Assembly: GCF_000971235.1 (NCBI RefSeq)
Contig: NZ_BBMB01000002.1
Span: 1 to 64,000, forward strand
Source: Demequina subtropica
GTDB taxonomy: Bacteria; Actinomycetota; Actinomycetes; Actinomycetales; Demequinaceae
DNA length: 64,000 nt
Direction of reading: 5' to 3'
Shown: piece after piece, positions 10,212-18,868 of the stretch
Layout of the letters: the number at the start of each line of letters is the position of its first letter
How positions within the stretch are numbered: the first letter of the stretch is position 1
Made by a program: the position numbers and the translations under genes
The notes under the pieces: generated by a model
What the model was told of the DNA's origin: nothing
What the model saw: the letters and a program-made list of their open reading frames with translations, nothing else
The model's database searches: none

Positions 10212-11105
10212 ATGTCCATCACCACCCATCTGACGTCACGTCTCAAGGCCGACGCCCCGGCGGCCGCGCCGCGGGACCAGGCGGTCGCGCTCGACCTGCG
10301 CGCCGTGCAGAAGACCTACGACACCCCTGGGCGTCCTCAGGTGGAGGCGATCCGTCACCTCGACTTCTCGATCCGCAAGGGCGAGCTCGTGTGCGTCGTC
10401 GGCCCCTCGGGCGCCGGCAAGACCACGCTGCTGCGCTCGATCGCGGGCCTGCTCGACCTCACCGCCGGCGAGGTGGTCCTCGACGGCACCGTGGTGACGG
10501 GGCCGCCGCAGGGCATGGCCGTCGTGTTCCAGGAGTACGGGCGCAGCCTCTTCCCGTGGATGACGGTGCGTCAGAACGTCGAGCTGCCCCTCAAGGAGAA
10601 GGGCCTCGACAAGGCCGCGCGCCGTGAGAAGGTCAACCGCGCTCTCGAGGAGGTGGGCCTCACCGAGGCCTCCGAGCAGCACCCGTGGCAGCTCTCGGGA
10701 GGCATGCAGCAGCGCGTCGCGATCGCCCGCGCCATCGCGTTCGAGCCGACCGTGCTGCTCATGGACGAGCCCTTCGCGGCCGTCGACGCGCAGACCCGCG
10801 CCGAGCTCGAGGACCTGGTGCGCTCGCTGTGGAAGCACCTGGGCGTCACGGTGCTCTTCGTGACCCACGACATCGACGAGGCGGTCTACCTGGGCGAGCG
10901 CGTCATCGTCCTGTCCAACCGCCCCACCGTGCTCATGGAGGACGTCAACGTCGATCTGCCCGTCGAGCGCGACCAGCTCACCACGCGGTCGCACCCGCGG
11001 TTCGGCGAGCTGCGCGGCCACGTGTACTCGCTCATCCAGCGCGCGAAGCGCGGCGACCGTCCCGACGCCCCGATGCCGGGCTCGCACGGCGCGACGGAGG
11101 CGTGA
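10212..11105 (+). CDS. ABC transporter ATP-binding protein, SsuB/TauB-like
   Basis: A 297-residue nucleotide-binding subunit that energises the importer at the cytoplasmic face. Walker A GPSGAGKT starts at G64, signature LSGGMQQR at L161, Walker B VLLMDEPF with D185, and a switch histidine in FVTHDIDEAV. A roughly 30-residue N-terminal extension precedes the core. Start ATG 10212 follows a GAGGAG site inside the end of the permease gene. It ends 1 nt before the GTG of the aldolase gene, tying transport and catabolism together. Confidence 0.93.
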   Translation: MSITTHLTSRLKADAPAAAPRDQAVALDLRAVQKTYDTPGRPQVEAIRHLDFSIRKGELVCVVGPSGAGKTTLLRSIAGLLDLTAGEVVLDGTVVTGPPQGMAVVFQEYGRSLFPWMTVRQNVELPLKEKGLDKAARREKVNRALEEVGLTEASEQHPWQLSGGMQQRVAIARAIAFEPTVLLMDEPFAAVDAQTRAELEDLVRSLWKHLGVTVLFVTHDIDEAVYLGERVIVLSNRPTVLMEDVNVDLPVERDQLTTRSHPRFGELRGHVYSLIQRAKRGDRPDAPMPGSHGATEA

Positions 11106-11106
11106 C

Positions 11107-11802
11107 GTGGAGACCGTGATCCTCACCGACCCCCCGCGCCCCGCGCGCGAGACGGTCGAGGCGTTCGCGAGCATCGGCGTCGCGACCGTCCACGAGGCGA
11201 TGGGGCGCACCGGCTCGATCTCCGCGCTGCGCCCCATCCAGCAGGGCGTGCGCGTGGCCGGCACCGCGGTGACGGTCATGAGCTGGCCCGGCGACAACCT
11301 CATGATCCACGCGGCCATCGAGCAGTGCGGTCCGGGCGACATCCTGGTGGTCACCACGCGCGAGCCGTCCTCGCACGGGATGTTCGGCGAGCTGTTCGCG
11401 ACCGGCCTTCAGAGGCGCGGGGTGGTGGGTGCGCTCATCGACGCGGGTGCGCGCGACACGCAGGAGATGCGTGACATGGGCTTCCCCGTGTGGTCGCGGC
11501 ACGTCAACGTCATGGGCACCGTCAAGAGCACGCCCGGCGCGATCAACGTGCCGATCGTCGTGGGCGGCCAGGTGATCGACGCCGGCGACATCATCGTCGC
11601 CGACGACGACGGCGTGGTCGTGGTCCCGCGGGCCGGGGCGGACGATGCGCTGGTCAAGTCGCGCGCGCGGCTCGACAAGGAGGAGGCGACGCGCCAGGCG
11701 TTTCTGGGCGGCGAGCTGGGCCTCGACCGCTACGGGATGCGTCCCGTGCTCGCGGACCTGGGCGTGACCTACCGGCGGCACCCGGAGGCCGACGCGTCAT
11801 GA
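11107..11802 (+). CDS. 4-carboxy-4-hydroxy-2-oxoadipate aldolase/oxaloacetate decarboxylase, LigK/GalC-like
   Basis: A 231-residue class II aldolase of the RraA-like fold. In the protocatechuate 4,5-cleavage and gallate pathways this enzyme splits 4-carboxy-4-hydroxy-2-oxoadipate into pyruvate and oxaloacetate and can decarboxylate oxaloacetate. Diagnostic blocks are GVATVHEAMGRTG near the N-terminus, GELFATGLQRRGVVGALIDAG, and the RD motif in ARDTQEMRDMGFPVWSR that lies beside the divalent-metal and substrate site. Length matches LigK/GalC. The GTG start is 1 nt after the ATPase stop, and its own stop overlaps the next start. It would catalyse the last step of the local pathway. Confidence 0.9.
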   Translation: METVILTDPPRPARETVEAFASIGVATVHEAMGRTGSISALRPIQQGVRVAGTAVTVMSWPGDNLMIHAAIEQCGPGDILVVTTREPSSHGMFGELFATGLQRRGVVGALIDAGARDTQEMRDMGFPVWSRHVNVMGTVKSTPGAINVPIVVGGQVIDAGDIIVADDDGVVVVPRAGADDALVKSRARLDKEEATRQAFLGGELGLDRYGMRPVLADLGVTYRRHPEADAS

Positions 11803-12851
11803 CCGGCATCCCGTGCGCGCTCATGAGGGGAGGGACGTCGAAGGGCGGGGTCTTCCTCGCCTCGGACCTCCCCGCCGACGAGGCCGCCCGGGACGATCTG
11901 CTGCTGCGCATCATGGGCAGCCCGGACCTGCGGCAGATCGATGGGCTCGGCGGCGCGCACCCGCTCACCAGCAAGGTCGGCGTCGTGAGCCTCTCCGAGG
12001 ACCCGCAGGCGGACATCGACTACCTGTTCCTGCAGGTGGCTGTGGACCAGCCGGTCGTGTCGACCTCGCAGACGTGCGGCAACATCCTCGCGGCCGTCGC
12101 GCCGTTCGCGATCGAGCGCGGGCTGGTGCCGGCGCTCGAGGGGCGCACCGTGGTGCGCGTCCGCATGGTCAACACCGGGACGATCGCGGCCCTCACCGTC
12201 CGCACCCCCGGCGGCGAGGTGACGTACCAGGGCGATGCCGGGATCTCCGGCGTGCCAGGGACCGCCGCGCCCATCGAGGTCGCGCTCGATCCCGCCGCGG
12301 GCGCGCTGCTGCCCACCGGCAACGTGATCGACAAGGTCGCGGGCGTCGAGGCCACGCTCATCGACAACGGCATGGCGTCCGTGCTCGTGCGGGCCGAGGA
12401 CCTGGGCCTCACCGGCGGCGAGATCCCCGCGAACCTCGAGGGCGATCCCGAGGTGGTGCGCCGGATCGCCGAGATCCGTGCGGCCGCGTTCCCCCTCATG
12501 GGCATCGCGGGCACCCCGGAGACGACCACCACGCCCAAGATCGTGCTGCTGTCCCCGCCCGCGGAGGGCGGGACGCTGCGCACGCGGAGCTTCATCCCGT
12601 ACCGCGTGCACGAGGCGATCGGCGTGCTCGGCGCGGCCTCGGTCGCGGCCGGCGCCCGCCTCGCCGGCACCGTGGCGGACGGCCTGGCCCGGCTGCCGGC
12701 GGACGATGCGCCGCTGAGGATCGAGCACCCCACCGGCTTCCTCGACCTGTACGTCGACCCGGTGCCGGGCGACCCTTCGCGGGTGGGGGAGTCCCGTGTG
12801 GTCCGCACCGCGCGGATGATCATGGACGGCAAGGTCCATCCCCGTCCCTGA
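11799..12851 (+). CDS. 4-oxalomesaconate tautomerase, GalD-like (PrpF family)
   Basis: A 350-residue PrpF-family isomerase with the two-domain diaminopimelate-epimerase fold. The N-terminal MRGGTSKGGVF block and STSQTCGNILAAVAPFA (with the conserved catalytic-type cysteine) identify the family. GalD converts the keto or enol product of gallate ring cleavage to the form used by the hydratase. Start ATG 11799 overlaps the aldolase stop (ATGA). The presence of GalC/LigK-like, GalD-like and LigJ-like genes together supports this assignment over other PrpF functions such as methylaconitate isomerase. Confidence 0.85.
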   Translation: MTGIPCALMRGGTSKGGVFLASDLPADEAARDDLLLRIMGSPDLRQIDGLGGAHPLTSKVGVVSLSEDPQADIDYLFLQVAVDQPVVSTSQTCGNILAAVAPFAIERGLVPALEGRTVVRVRMVNTGTIAALTVRTPGGEVTYQGDAGISGVPGTAAPIEVALDPAAGALLPTGNVIDKVAGVEATLIDNGMASVLVRAEDLGLTGGEIPANLEGDPEVVRRIAEIRAAAFPLMGIAGTPETTTTPKIVLLSPPAEGGTLRTRSFIPYRVHEAIGVLGAASVAAGARLAGTVADGLARLPADDAPLRIEHPTGFLDLYVDPVPGDPSRVGESRVVRTARMIMDGKVHPRP

Positions 12852-12881
12852 ACGCCACCGACCTTCGGAAGGAGTCCCCGC

Positions 12882-13901
12882 ATGACGATGCCGCAGGGGC
12901 ACATCGCCCACCTCGGCTACGCGCAGCTCGACACCCCCGACCTCGACGCGACCGTGTGGTTCTTCGAGAACATCCTGGGGATGACGGAGACCCGTCGCGT
13001 GGACGGCATGTCCTTCCTGCGCGCGTACGACGACTACGAGGAGTGCTCGATCATCGCGACGCAGGCGCCGAGGGCCGGAGTGGGGCGGACCGCGCTGCGC
13101 GCGTCGAGCGAGCGTGCCCTCGAGGAGCGCGTGGTCGCGATCCAGGACGCGGGTCGCGGCGGGCGGTGGGAGGACGGGATCGCGGGCCGCGGGCGCACGT
13201 TCGTCACCACGGACCCCGACGGCCACGAGCTCGCGCTGTACTACGACACCGTCTGGTACGAGGCGCCGGAGCATCTGGCCGCCGGTCTCAAGAACCAGGC
13301 GCAGGCGAAGCCCAACCGCGGCATCGGCGTGCGCCGCCTCGACCACATCAACTTCCTCGCGGCCGACCCGTCGGAGAACGCGGACTTCCACAGTGGCGTG
13401 CTCGGTGCCCGTCCCACGGAGCAGATCCGGATGGAGGACGGGCGCATCGCGGCCACGTGGCTGACCTTCGGCCAGAAGTCCTACGACGTGGTCTACACCG
13501 AGGACTGGACGGGCGGCAGCGGCCGCCTCCACCACCTCGCGTTCGCGACCGACACGCGCGAGGAGATCCTGCGCGCCGCGGACCTGTGCCTCGACCTGGG
13601 CGTGCACATCGAGACGGGCCCTCACAAGCATGCGATCCAGCAGACGTTCTTCCTCTACGTGTTCGAGCCCGGCGGCAACCGCATCGAGATGTGCAACCCG
13701 CTCACGCGCCTGGTGCTCGCCCCGGACTGGCCGGTGGTGACCTGGACGCAGACCGAGCGCCTGCGCGGCCAGGCGTGGGGGCTGGGCACCATCGAGACGT
13801 TCCACACGCACGGGACGCCGCCGCTGGAGGGCCAGGACACGCAGGTCTACCGTCCGACGGGGATGCTCGGCACGCGTCCCAGCGGGGACGCACGACGATG
13901 A
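12882..13901 (+). CDS. Extradiol ring-cleavage dioxygenase (VOC superfamily, HPCD-like)
   Basis: A 339-residue type I extradiol dioxygenase with paired VOC modules, resembling homoprotocatechuate 2,3-dioxygenase. The 2-His-1-carboxylate metal triad is visible as H155 (RLDHINF), H218 (RLHHLAFA) and E269 (NRIEMC), close in spacing to HPCD. The block from 214 to 272 matches HPCD well. The active-site acid/base histidine of HPCD (H200) appears to align with Y201 (KSYDVV), which would alter catalysis. A GGAAGGAG site precedes ATG 12882. It is predicted to open the ring of the imported aromatic acid; the operon's later enzymes need a product that becomes 4-oxalomesaconate, so gallate or a related acid is my inference. 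Confidence 0.85.
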   Translation: MTMPQGHIAHLGYAQLDTPDLDATVWFFENILGMTETRRVDGMSFLRAYDDYEECSIIATQAPRAGVGRTALRASSERALEERVVAIQDAGRGGRWEDGIAGRGRTFVTTDPDGHELALYYDTVWYEAPEHLAAGLKNQAQAKPNRGIGVRRLDHINFLAADPSENADFHSGVLGARPTEQIRMEDGRIAATWLTFGQKSYDVVYTEDWTGGSGRLHHLAFATDTREEILRAADLCLDLGVHIETGPHKHAIQQTFFLYVFEPGGNRIEMCNPLTRLVLAPDWPVVTWTQTERLRGQAWGLGTIETFHTHGTPPLEGQDTQVYRPTGMLGTRPSGDARR

Positions 13902-14797
13902 GCGCGCGGGTGGCCCTCATCGGGCTGGGCGAGGTGGGGCGGGTGTTCGTCGAGGAGCTCCGGGCCGTGGGGATCACGGACCTCGCGGCGTGGGACACGG
14001 CGTTCGCCGACCGGGAGTCGAGGGCGCGCCGCAACGCCCGGGAGCTGGGTCTCGAGCCCGCGGGATCGGCGGCGGACGCCGTCGCGGGCGCGGACCTCGT
14101 CGTGTCGGCGGTGACCGCGATGAACTGCGTCGACGCGGCATCGTCCGCCGCCGCGGGCATCGAGACCGGGGCGTACTTCTTCGATCTCAACTCGAGCTCG
14201 CCGGGCCACAAGCGCGAGGCGGCGGCCGCGATCGACGGCGCCGGCGGCCGCTACGTCGAGGCGGCGCTCATGTCGCCGATCGAGCCGCGCAGGCTCGCCT
14301 CCCCGTTCCTGCTCGGCGGACCTCACGCGGAGGCCTTCGGTGCGGCGGCGGGGCGATACGGCATGGCCGGCGCCCGCGTGGGCTCGCCCGAGGTGGGCGT
14401 GGCCGCCGCGACCAAGCTGTGCCGCTCGGTGGTGGTGAAGGGACTCGAGGCGCTCATGTCCGAGTCGCTCCTCGCGGCGCGGTCCTACGGCGTCGAGCGC
14501 GAGGTGCTCGCCTCGCTGTCGAACATCCTTCCCGAGGCGGACTGGGAGGCGGTCGCGGGCTACTTCATGTCGCGCTCGCTCGAGCACGGCGGCCGTCGCG
14601 CGGAGGAGATGGAGGAGGCCGCGGCCACCGTGGCCGATGCCGGGGTCGAGCCCTGGATGGCGCGCGCCACCGTCGAGCGCCAGCGGTGGGCCGCGCAGTT
14701 CAGGGACGTGCTCCCCCAGGAGACGACGCTCGCGTTGGTCGATGCGGTGAGAGAGGCGGCGGGGCTCGGCTCCGCGGCGGAGGAGGAGCAAGGATGA
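13898..14797 (+). CDS. NAD(P)-dependent dehydrogenase, 6-phosphogluconate-dehydrogenase-like with DUF1932-type C-terminus
   Basis: A 299-residue beta-hydroxyacid-dehydrogenase-like protein. N-terminal Rossmann motif GLGEVG (residues 9-14), a serine-rich active-site region (DLNSSSPGHKREAA), the block YVEAALMSPIEP and an all-helical C-terminal domain containing the lysine motif AATKLCRSVVVKGLEAL. The domain layout fits the DUF1932 group often annotated as putative phosphogluconate dehydrogenase. ATG 13898 overlaps the dioxygenase stop. Classical gallate degradation needs no dehydrogenase and protocatechuate 4,5-cleavage uses the unrelated LigC, so its step here is unclear; oxidation of a semialdehyde or reduction of a keto intermediate are both possible. 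Confidence 0.8.
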   Translation: MSARVALIGLGEVGRVFVEELRAVGITDLAAWDTAFADRESRARRNARELGLEPAGSAADAVAGADLVVSAVTAMNCVDAASSAAAGIETGAYFFDLNSSSPGHKREAAAAIDGAGGRYVEAALMSPIEPRRLASPFLLGGPHAEAFGAAAGRYGMAGARVGSPEVGVAAATKLCRSVVVKGLEALMSESLLAARSYGVEREVLASLSNILPEADWEAVAGYFMSRSLEHGGRRAEEMEEAAATVADAGVEPWMARATVERQRWAAQFRDVLPQETTLALVDAVREAAGLGSAAEEEQG

Positions 14798-15810
14798 TCA
14801 TCGACTGCCACGGGCACTACACCACGGCCCCCGCGGCGCACGCCTCCTGGCGCACGGCGCAGCTCGAGGCGTGGGAGGCGGGGACCGCCGCGCCCGCCTA
14901 TCCCGAGATCTCGGACGACGAGATCCGCGAGACCATCGAGTCCAACCAGCTGCGTCTCATCCGCGAGCGCGGCGCGGACGTCACGATCTTCTCGCCGCGC
15001 GCGTCCGTCATGGGCCACCATCAGGGCGACCTCGCGACGTCGATCGCGTGGACCGCGGCGTGCAACGACCTCATCGGCCGCGTCGTGGACCTGTTCCCGG
15101 GGACCTTCGTGGGCGTGGGGCAGCTGCCGCAGTCGCCGGGCGCTCCGCTCGACGCGTCGCTGCGCGAGATCGACCGTCGCGTGGCCGAGGGCTTCATCGG
15201 CTTCAACCTCAACCCCGATCCGAGCGGTGGCCACTGGACCTCGCCGCCGCTCACGGACCGCCACTGGTACCCGGTCTACGAGAAGCTGGTCGAGCACGAC
15301 GTCCCCGCGATGATCCACGTGTCCGCGTCCGCGAACCCCGCGTTCCACGCGACGGGCGCGCACTACATGAACGCGGACACGACCGCGTTCATGCAGCTGC
15401 TCCAGGGCGACCTGTTCGCGGACTTCCCGACGCTGCGCCTGGTGATCCCGCACGGCGGGGGAGCGGTGCCGTACCACTGGGGCCGCTACCGGGGCCTCGC
15501 GGACATGCTGGGGCAGCCGGCGCTGTCCTCCCACCTGATGCAGAACGTGTTCTTCGACACGTGCGTGTACCACCAGCCGGGCATCGACCTGCTGCTGTCG
15601 GTGATCGACCACCGCAACATCCTGTTCGGGTCGGAGATGGTGGGCGCCGTGCGCGGGATCGACCCGGAGACGGGGCACTTCTTCGACGACACGCTGCGGT
15701 ACGTCGAGGCGGCGGCGCTCTCCGCGGAGGACCGCGAGGCGATCCTGTCGGGCAACGCCCTGCGGGTGTACCCGCGGCTCGCGGCGGCGCTGGAGCGCGC
15801 GGCGGCCTGA
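14794..15810 (+). CDS. 4-oxalomesaconate hydratase, LigJ-like amidohydrolase-family protein
   Basis: A 338-residue TIM-barrel protein of the amidohydrolase superfamily. The N-terminus MIIDCHGHYTTAP carries the HxH metal motif exactly as in LigJ; further metal or substrate histidines appear in MIHVSASANP, VIPHGGGAVPYHWGR and the late FGSEM block. LigJ hydrates 4-oxalomesaconate to 4-carboxy-4-hydroxy-2-oxoadipate, the substrate of the aldolase at 11107. Related ACMSD-type decarboxylases are the main alternative, but the start motif and the neighbours favour LigJ. ATG 14794 overlaps the dehydrogenase stop. It is the last gene of the operon. Confidence 0.88.
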   Translation: MIIDCHGHYTTAPAAHASWRTAQLEAWEAGTAAPAYPEISDDEIRETIESNQLRLIRERGADVTIFSPRASVMGHHQGDLATSIAWTAACNDLIGRVVDLFPGTFVGVGQLPQSPGAPLDASLREIDRRVAEGFIGFNLNPDPSGGHWTSPPLTDRHWYPVYEKLVEHDVPAMIHVSASANPAFHATGAHYMNADTTAFMQLLQGDLFADFPTLRLVIPHGGGAVPYHWGRYRGLADMLGQPALSSHLMQNVFFDTCVYHQPGIDLLLSVIDHRNILFGSEMVGAVRGIDPETGHFFDDTLRYVEAAALSAEDREAILSGNALRVYPRLAAALERAAA

Positions 15811-15822
15811 CCCCGTCCCGCT

Positions 15823-15940
15823 GCGGCTCCGCCACACCGATCCGCGGCTCCGCCACACCGCGCCCGGCGTGTCGTCGGCGTGTCGCGCCTGAAGTGCCCC
15901 GATCAGCACCGCACGGACGCGCGGCGTGTGGCGGAGCCGC
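15823..15940. repeat. Intergenic direct and inverted repeats
   Basis: GCGGCTCCGCCACACCG occurs twice in direct orientation (15823-15839 and 15844-15860), and its inverted form GTGTGGCGGAGCCGC is at 15926-15940. The inverted pair could form a long-range stem after the LigJ-like gene, possibly the 3' end of the operon transcript. A related GCGGCTCCG core recurs at 41478 and 41516. Confidence 0.6.
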
Positions 15941-16015
15941 GAGCGGGGCGGGCGGGGCGGGTCGGGTCTGGGTGGCACAGCGCGGGATACTGGGCTCCCA
16001 CCCCCGAGGAGTCCC

Positions 16016-17311
16016 ATGCTCGACGCGCGACCGCCCCGTGCTGCGTGGCTCGTCTACGCCGCGGCGCTCGCGGCCTACTTCGTCGCGATCGTCAACCGTA
16101 CGGTGCTCGGCGTCGCCGGCGTCGAGGCGATCGAGCGCTTCGACCTCCAGGCGACGGGCCTCGCGGTCGTGTCGGTGACGCAGGTCGCGGCGTACGCAGG
16201 CCTCCAGGTGCCCGCCGGCCGGCTGCTCGACCGCTTCGGCGCGCGCACCGTGATGACGGCGGGGCTCGTGGTGATGGCTCTCGGCCAGGTGCTGCTCGGC
16301 GTCACCCACTCGATGACCGTCGCGGTGCTCGCGCGCGTGCTCATCGGGGCGGGCGATGCGCCGATCTTCATCGGCGCCAACCGGCTCATCGCGTTGTGGT
16401 TCCCGCCTCGGCAGGCGCCCGTGCTGGTGCAGGTGACGGGGCTGGTGGGCCAGGCCGGCCAGCTCGCGACCGCCATCCCGGTCGCCGCGCTGCTGCACGC
16501 CGCGGGCTGGACCATCACGTTCTCCGTCATCGCAGCCTTCGGGGTCGCGGTGGCGGTCGCGGCGGGCTTCGGGCTCCGCGCGCCCGTCGTGGACGATGCG
16601 CCGGTCGAGCGCGAGAGCATGTGGGCCGCGGTGCGGGGCACCACCGGCACCGCGGGCGCGCGGCTGGGCTTCTGGGTGCACTTCGTCACCCTGTTCCCCG
16701 TCAACACGCTCGCGCTCGTGTGGGCCGTGCCGTTCTTCATCACGGCTCAGGACAAGTCCCCGCGGGAGGCGAGCGCGCTCCTCACGTGCCTCACCGTATC
16801 GGCGATGGCGGGCGGCCCGATCATCGGCTGGCTCACGGGCCGCCACCCGCTGCGGCGCTCATGGCTCGCGCTCGGATCGGCCGGCCTGTCCTTCGCGGCC
16901 TTCGCGGTGCTCCTCGTCTTCGACACCCCGCGCCCGATGTGGCAGCTGGTGGTGTTCATGGTGGCGGTGGGGCTCGGCGGGCCCGCGTCCGCGGTGGGCT
17001 TCGACTTCGCGCGGACGTTCTCGCTGCGTCATCGGCTCGGGACCGCGAGCGGCTTCGTCAACGTGGGCGGCTTCGGGGCGACCATCGTCGCGGTCCTCAT
17101 GGTGGGCGCGGTGCTCCAGCTGACCTCTCCGGCGGGCGCGACCGTGTACACGCTCGACGAGTACCGGGTCGCGTTCGGCTCGCTCCTGATCCTCTGGGTG
17201 ATCGGCACCGTCGGTGTGCTCGCGTCGCGCGCCCGCACCCGCGAGGACATGGCGCGCGAGGGTGTGGTGGTGCCCCCGCTGCGCGAGGTCATGCGGCGCC
17301 GTCGGCGCTGA
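16016..17311 (+). CDS. MFS transporter
   Basis: A 431-residue major facilitator superfamily permease with about 12 hydrophobic segments. The loop 2-3 motif appears as GRLLDRFGARTV, and the helix-4 region VLARVLIGAGDAPIFIGANRLIALWFPPRQ is typical of anion:cation-symporter-like and sugar-acid-like MFS members. ATG 16016 has GAGGAG about 7 nt upstream. The adjacent gene at 17469 is a clear paralogue (shared YFVAIVNRT, GVAGV, LIGAGDAPIFI, LVGQAGQLAT, PLREV/PLREA near the end). It may move a substrate or product of the aromatic operon, but that rests on position only. Confidence 0.88.
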   Translation: MLDARPPRAAWLVYAAALAAYFVAIVNRTVLGVAGVEAIERFDLQATGLAVVSVTQVAAYAGLQVPAGRLLDRFGARTVMTAGLVVMALGQVLLGVTHSMTVAVLARVLIGAGDAPIFIGANRLIALWFPPRQAPVLVQVTGLVGQAGQLATAIPVAALLHAAGWTITFSVIAAFGVAVAVAAGFGLRAPVVDDAPVERESMWAAVRGTTGTAGARLGFWVHFVTLFPVNTLALVWAVPFFITAQDKSPREASALLTCLTVSAMAGGPIIGWLTGRHPLRRSWLALGSAGLSFAAFAVLLVFDTPRPMWQLVVFMVAVGLGGPASAVGFDFARTFSLRHRLGTASGFVNVGGFGATIVAVLMVGAVLQLTSPAGATVYTLDEYRVAFGSLLILWVIGTVGVLASRARTREDMAREGVVVPPLREVMRRRRR

Positions 17312-17468
17312 CCCGCGCGCGGTGGCGGGCGCCGGCCATGCCCTTGGCTCTCGCCCAGAACCGACACTGGCCTGCCACTTTCCGGGCGGGGCGAGGGGGT
17401 GCCTGGGCCGGAGGTCCGGAGCGGCCGCAGCGTCGACCGCTTAGCGTGAACCGACCCTGGGAGGACCC

Positions 17469-18809
17469 ATGACCACGCGCGCGCAGCCTCACGCCCGCGC
17501 GTCGCGTGCGGCCTGGATGGTCCTCATCGCCGGCATGGCGCTCTACTTCGTGGCGATCGTCAACCGCACCGCGCTCGGCGTCGCGGGCGTCGCCGCGCTC
17601 GACCGGTTCGGCATCGAGGCGGCATGGCTGTCGATGCTCGCGATCGCGCAGGTCGCCACCTATGCGGCGCTGCAGCTCCCGGCCGGGGCGCTCCTGGACC
17701 GCTGGGGCGCGAGGCGGCTCATGGTGGGCGGCGCGGTGCTCATGGCCGTCGGCACCGCGATGCTCGCGGTCACCACGAGCCTCCCGGTCGCGATCGCCGC
17801 GCGCGTGCTCATCGGCGCCGGCGACGCGCCCATCTTCATCTCGGCCTGCCGGCTCATCCCGCTGTGGTTCCCCGCGCGTCGGGTGCCGGTGCTCGTGCAG
17901 GTCACCGGGCTCGTGGGCCAGGCGGGCCAGCTCGCCACCTCGGTGCCGGTGGCGTGGCTGCTGCGCGACCTGGGCTGGGCCTGGACGTTCGGCGCGCTCG
18001 CGGTCGCCACCGTAGCTGTCGGCGCGCTCGCGGCACGCAGCATCCGCGTGCCGTCGCCGCCCACAGGGGCGGCTCCGGGTGCGCCACCCGCGCCACCCCG
18101 CCCAGCGCCCGCATCGTCCCTGCGCGCTTCGATCCGGACCGCGACCCGCCCCGCCGGCACCCGGCTGGGCTTCTGGACGCACTTCCTGTCGCTGTGCTCG
18201 GCCAACACGGTCGCGCTGCTGTGGGGCGTGCCCTTCTTCGTGAGCACGCAGGGACTCGACCTCGGCGAGGCGAGCGCGCTGCTCATGATCATCACGCTGA
18301 CCAAGATGGCGGCAGGCCCGCTCGCCGGCGCGTTCACCGCGCGGCACCCGCTGCGGCGCAGCTGGCTGGTCCTGGGCTCGGCGGTCGCGACGGCGGTCGC
18401 ATGGGCCGCGATCCTGGTGCCGTCCACGCCGCGGCCCGTGTGGGAGCTGGGCGTCCTCATGGCGGTCATCGGCGCCGGCGGGCCCGTCTCGCTCATCGCG
18501 CTCGACTATGCGCGCACCTTCGGCCCGGAGGAGGCGATGGGCACCGCGACGGGGTTCGTCAACGTGGGCGGCTTCGCGTCGACCATCCTCGGCATCGCGC
18601 TCGTGGGCGTGACGCTGCAGCTGGTGTCGCCCGCGGGCGCCTCGACCTACACGCTCGACGAGTACCGGATCGCGTTCGCCACGCTGCTCATCCCGTGGGC
18701 GATCGGGGTGGCCGGGGTGCTGCGCAACAGGCGTCGCACCCGCGCCGACATGGCGGCCGCGGGCGTGGTGGTCCCGCCGCTGCGCGAGGCGCTCAGGCGC
18801 CCCCGATAA
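17469..18809 (+). CDS. MFS transporter, tandem paralogue of the preceding gene
   Basis: A 446-residue, 12-helix major facilitator permease paralogous along its whole length to the protein at 16016. The second copy has a longer proline/alanine-rich central loop (about residues 195-220, PPTGAAPGAPPAPPRP) between the two six-helix bundles. Start ATG 17469 follows GGGAGG. The 157-bp gap to its partner suggests separate promoters or a relaxed operon. Tandem duplication followed by divergence in the central loop is the simplest reading. The substrate is unknown. Confidence 0.88.
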   Translation: MTTRAQPHARASRAAWMVLIAGMALYFVAIVNRTALGVAGVAALDRFGIEAAWLSMLAIAQVATYAALQLPAGALLDRWGARRLMVGGAVLMAVGTAMLAVTTSLPVAIAARVLIGAGDAPIFISACRLIPLWFPARRVPVLVQVTGLVGQAGQLATSVPVAWLLRDLGWAWTFGALAVATVAVGALAARSIRVPSPPTGAAPGAPPAPPRPAPASSLRASIRTATRPAGTRLGFWTHFLSLCSANTVALLWGVPFFVSTQGLDLGEASALLMIITLTKMAAGPLAGAFTARHPLRRSWLVLGSAVATAVAWAAILVPSTPRPVWELGVLMAVIGAGGPVSLIALDYARTFGPEEAMGTATGFVNVGGFASTILGIALVGVTLQLVSPAGASTYTLDEYRIAFATLLIPWAIGVAGVLRNRRRTRADMAAAGVVVPPLREALRRPR

Positions 18810-18838
18810 GGGGCGATGATGACGTTCACAACACCGGT

Positions 18839-18868
18839 TTGACGCGGGTGCCTGCGTGGTCCCACAAT
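18839..18868 (+). promoter_or_regulatory. Candidate sigma-70-type promoter
   Basis: TTGACG (18839-18844) and CACAAT (18863-18868) with an 18-bp spacer lie in a 242-bp intergenic region that is less G+C-rich than its surroundings. It would give a leader of about 175 nt to the gene at 19052. A second, nearer -10 box, TACCGT at 19040-19045, is 6 nt before that gene's GTG and would give a leaderless transcript instead. Confidence 0.35.

Noticed and set aside
16016-18809. The two MFS genes as dedicated transporters of the aromatic operon
   Set aside because: They lie beyond a 205-bp repeat-containing gap, lack the GntR palindrome and belong to a broad MFS group; proximity alone is not enough.
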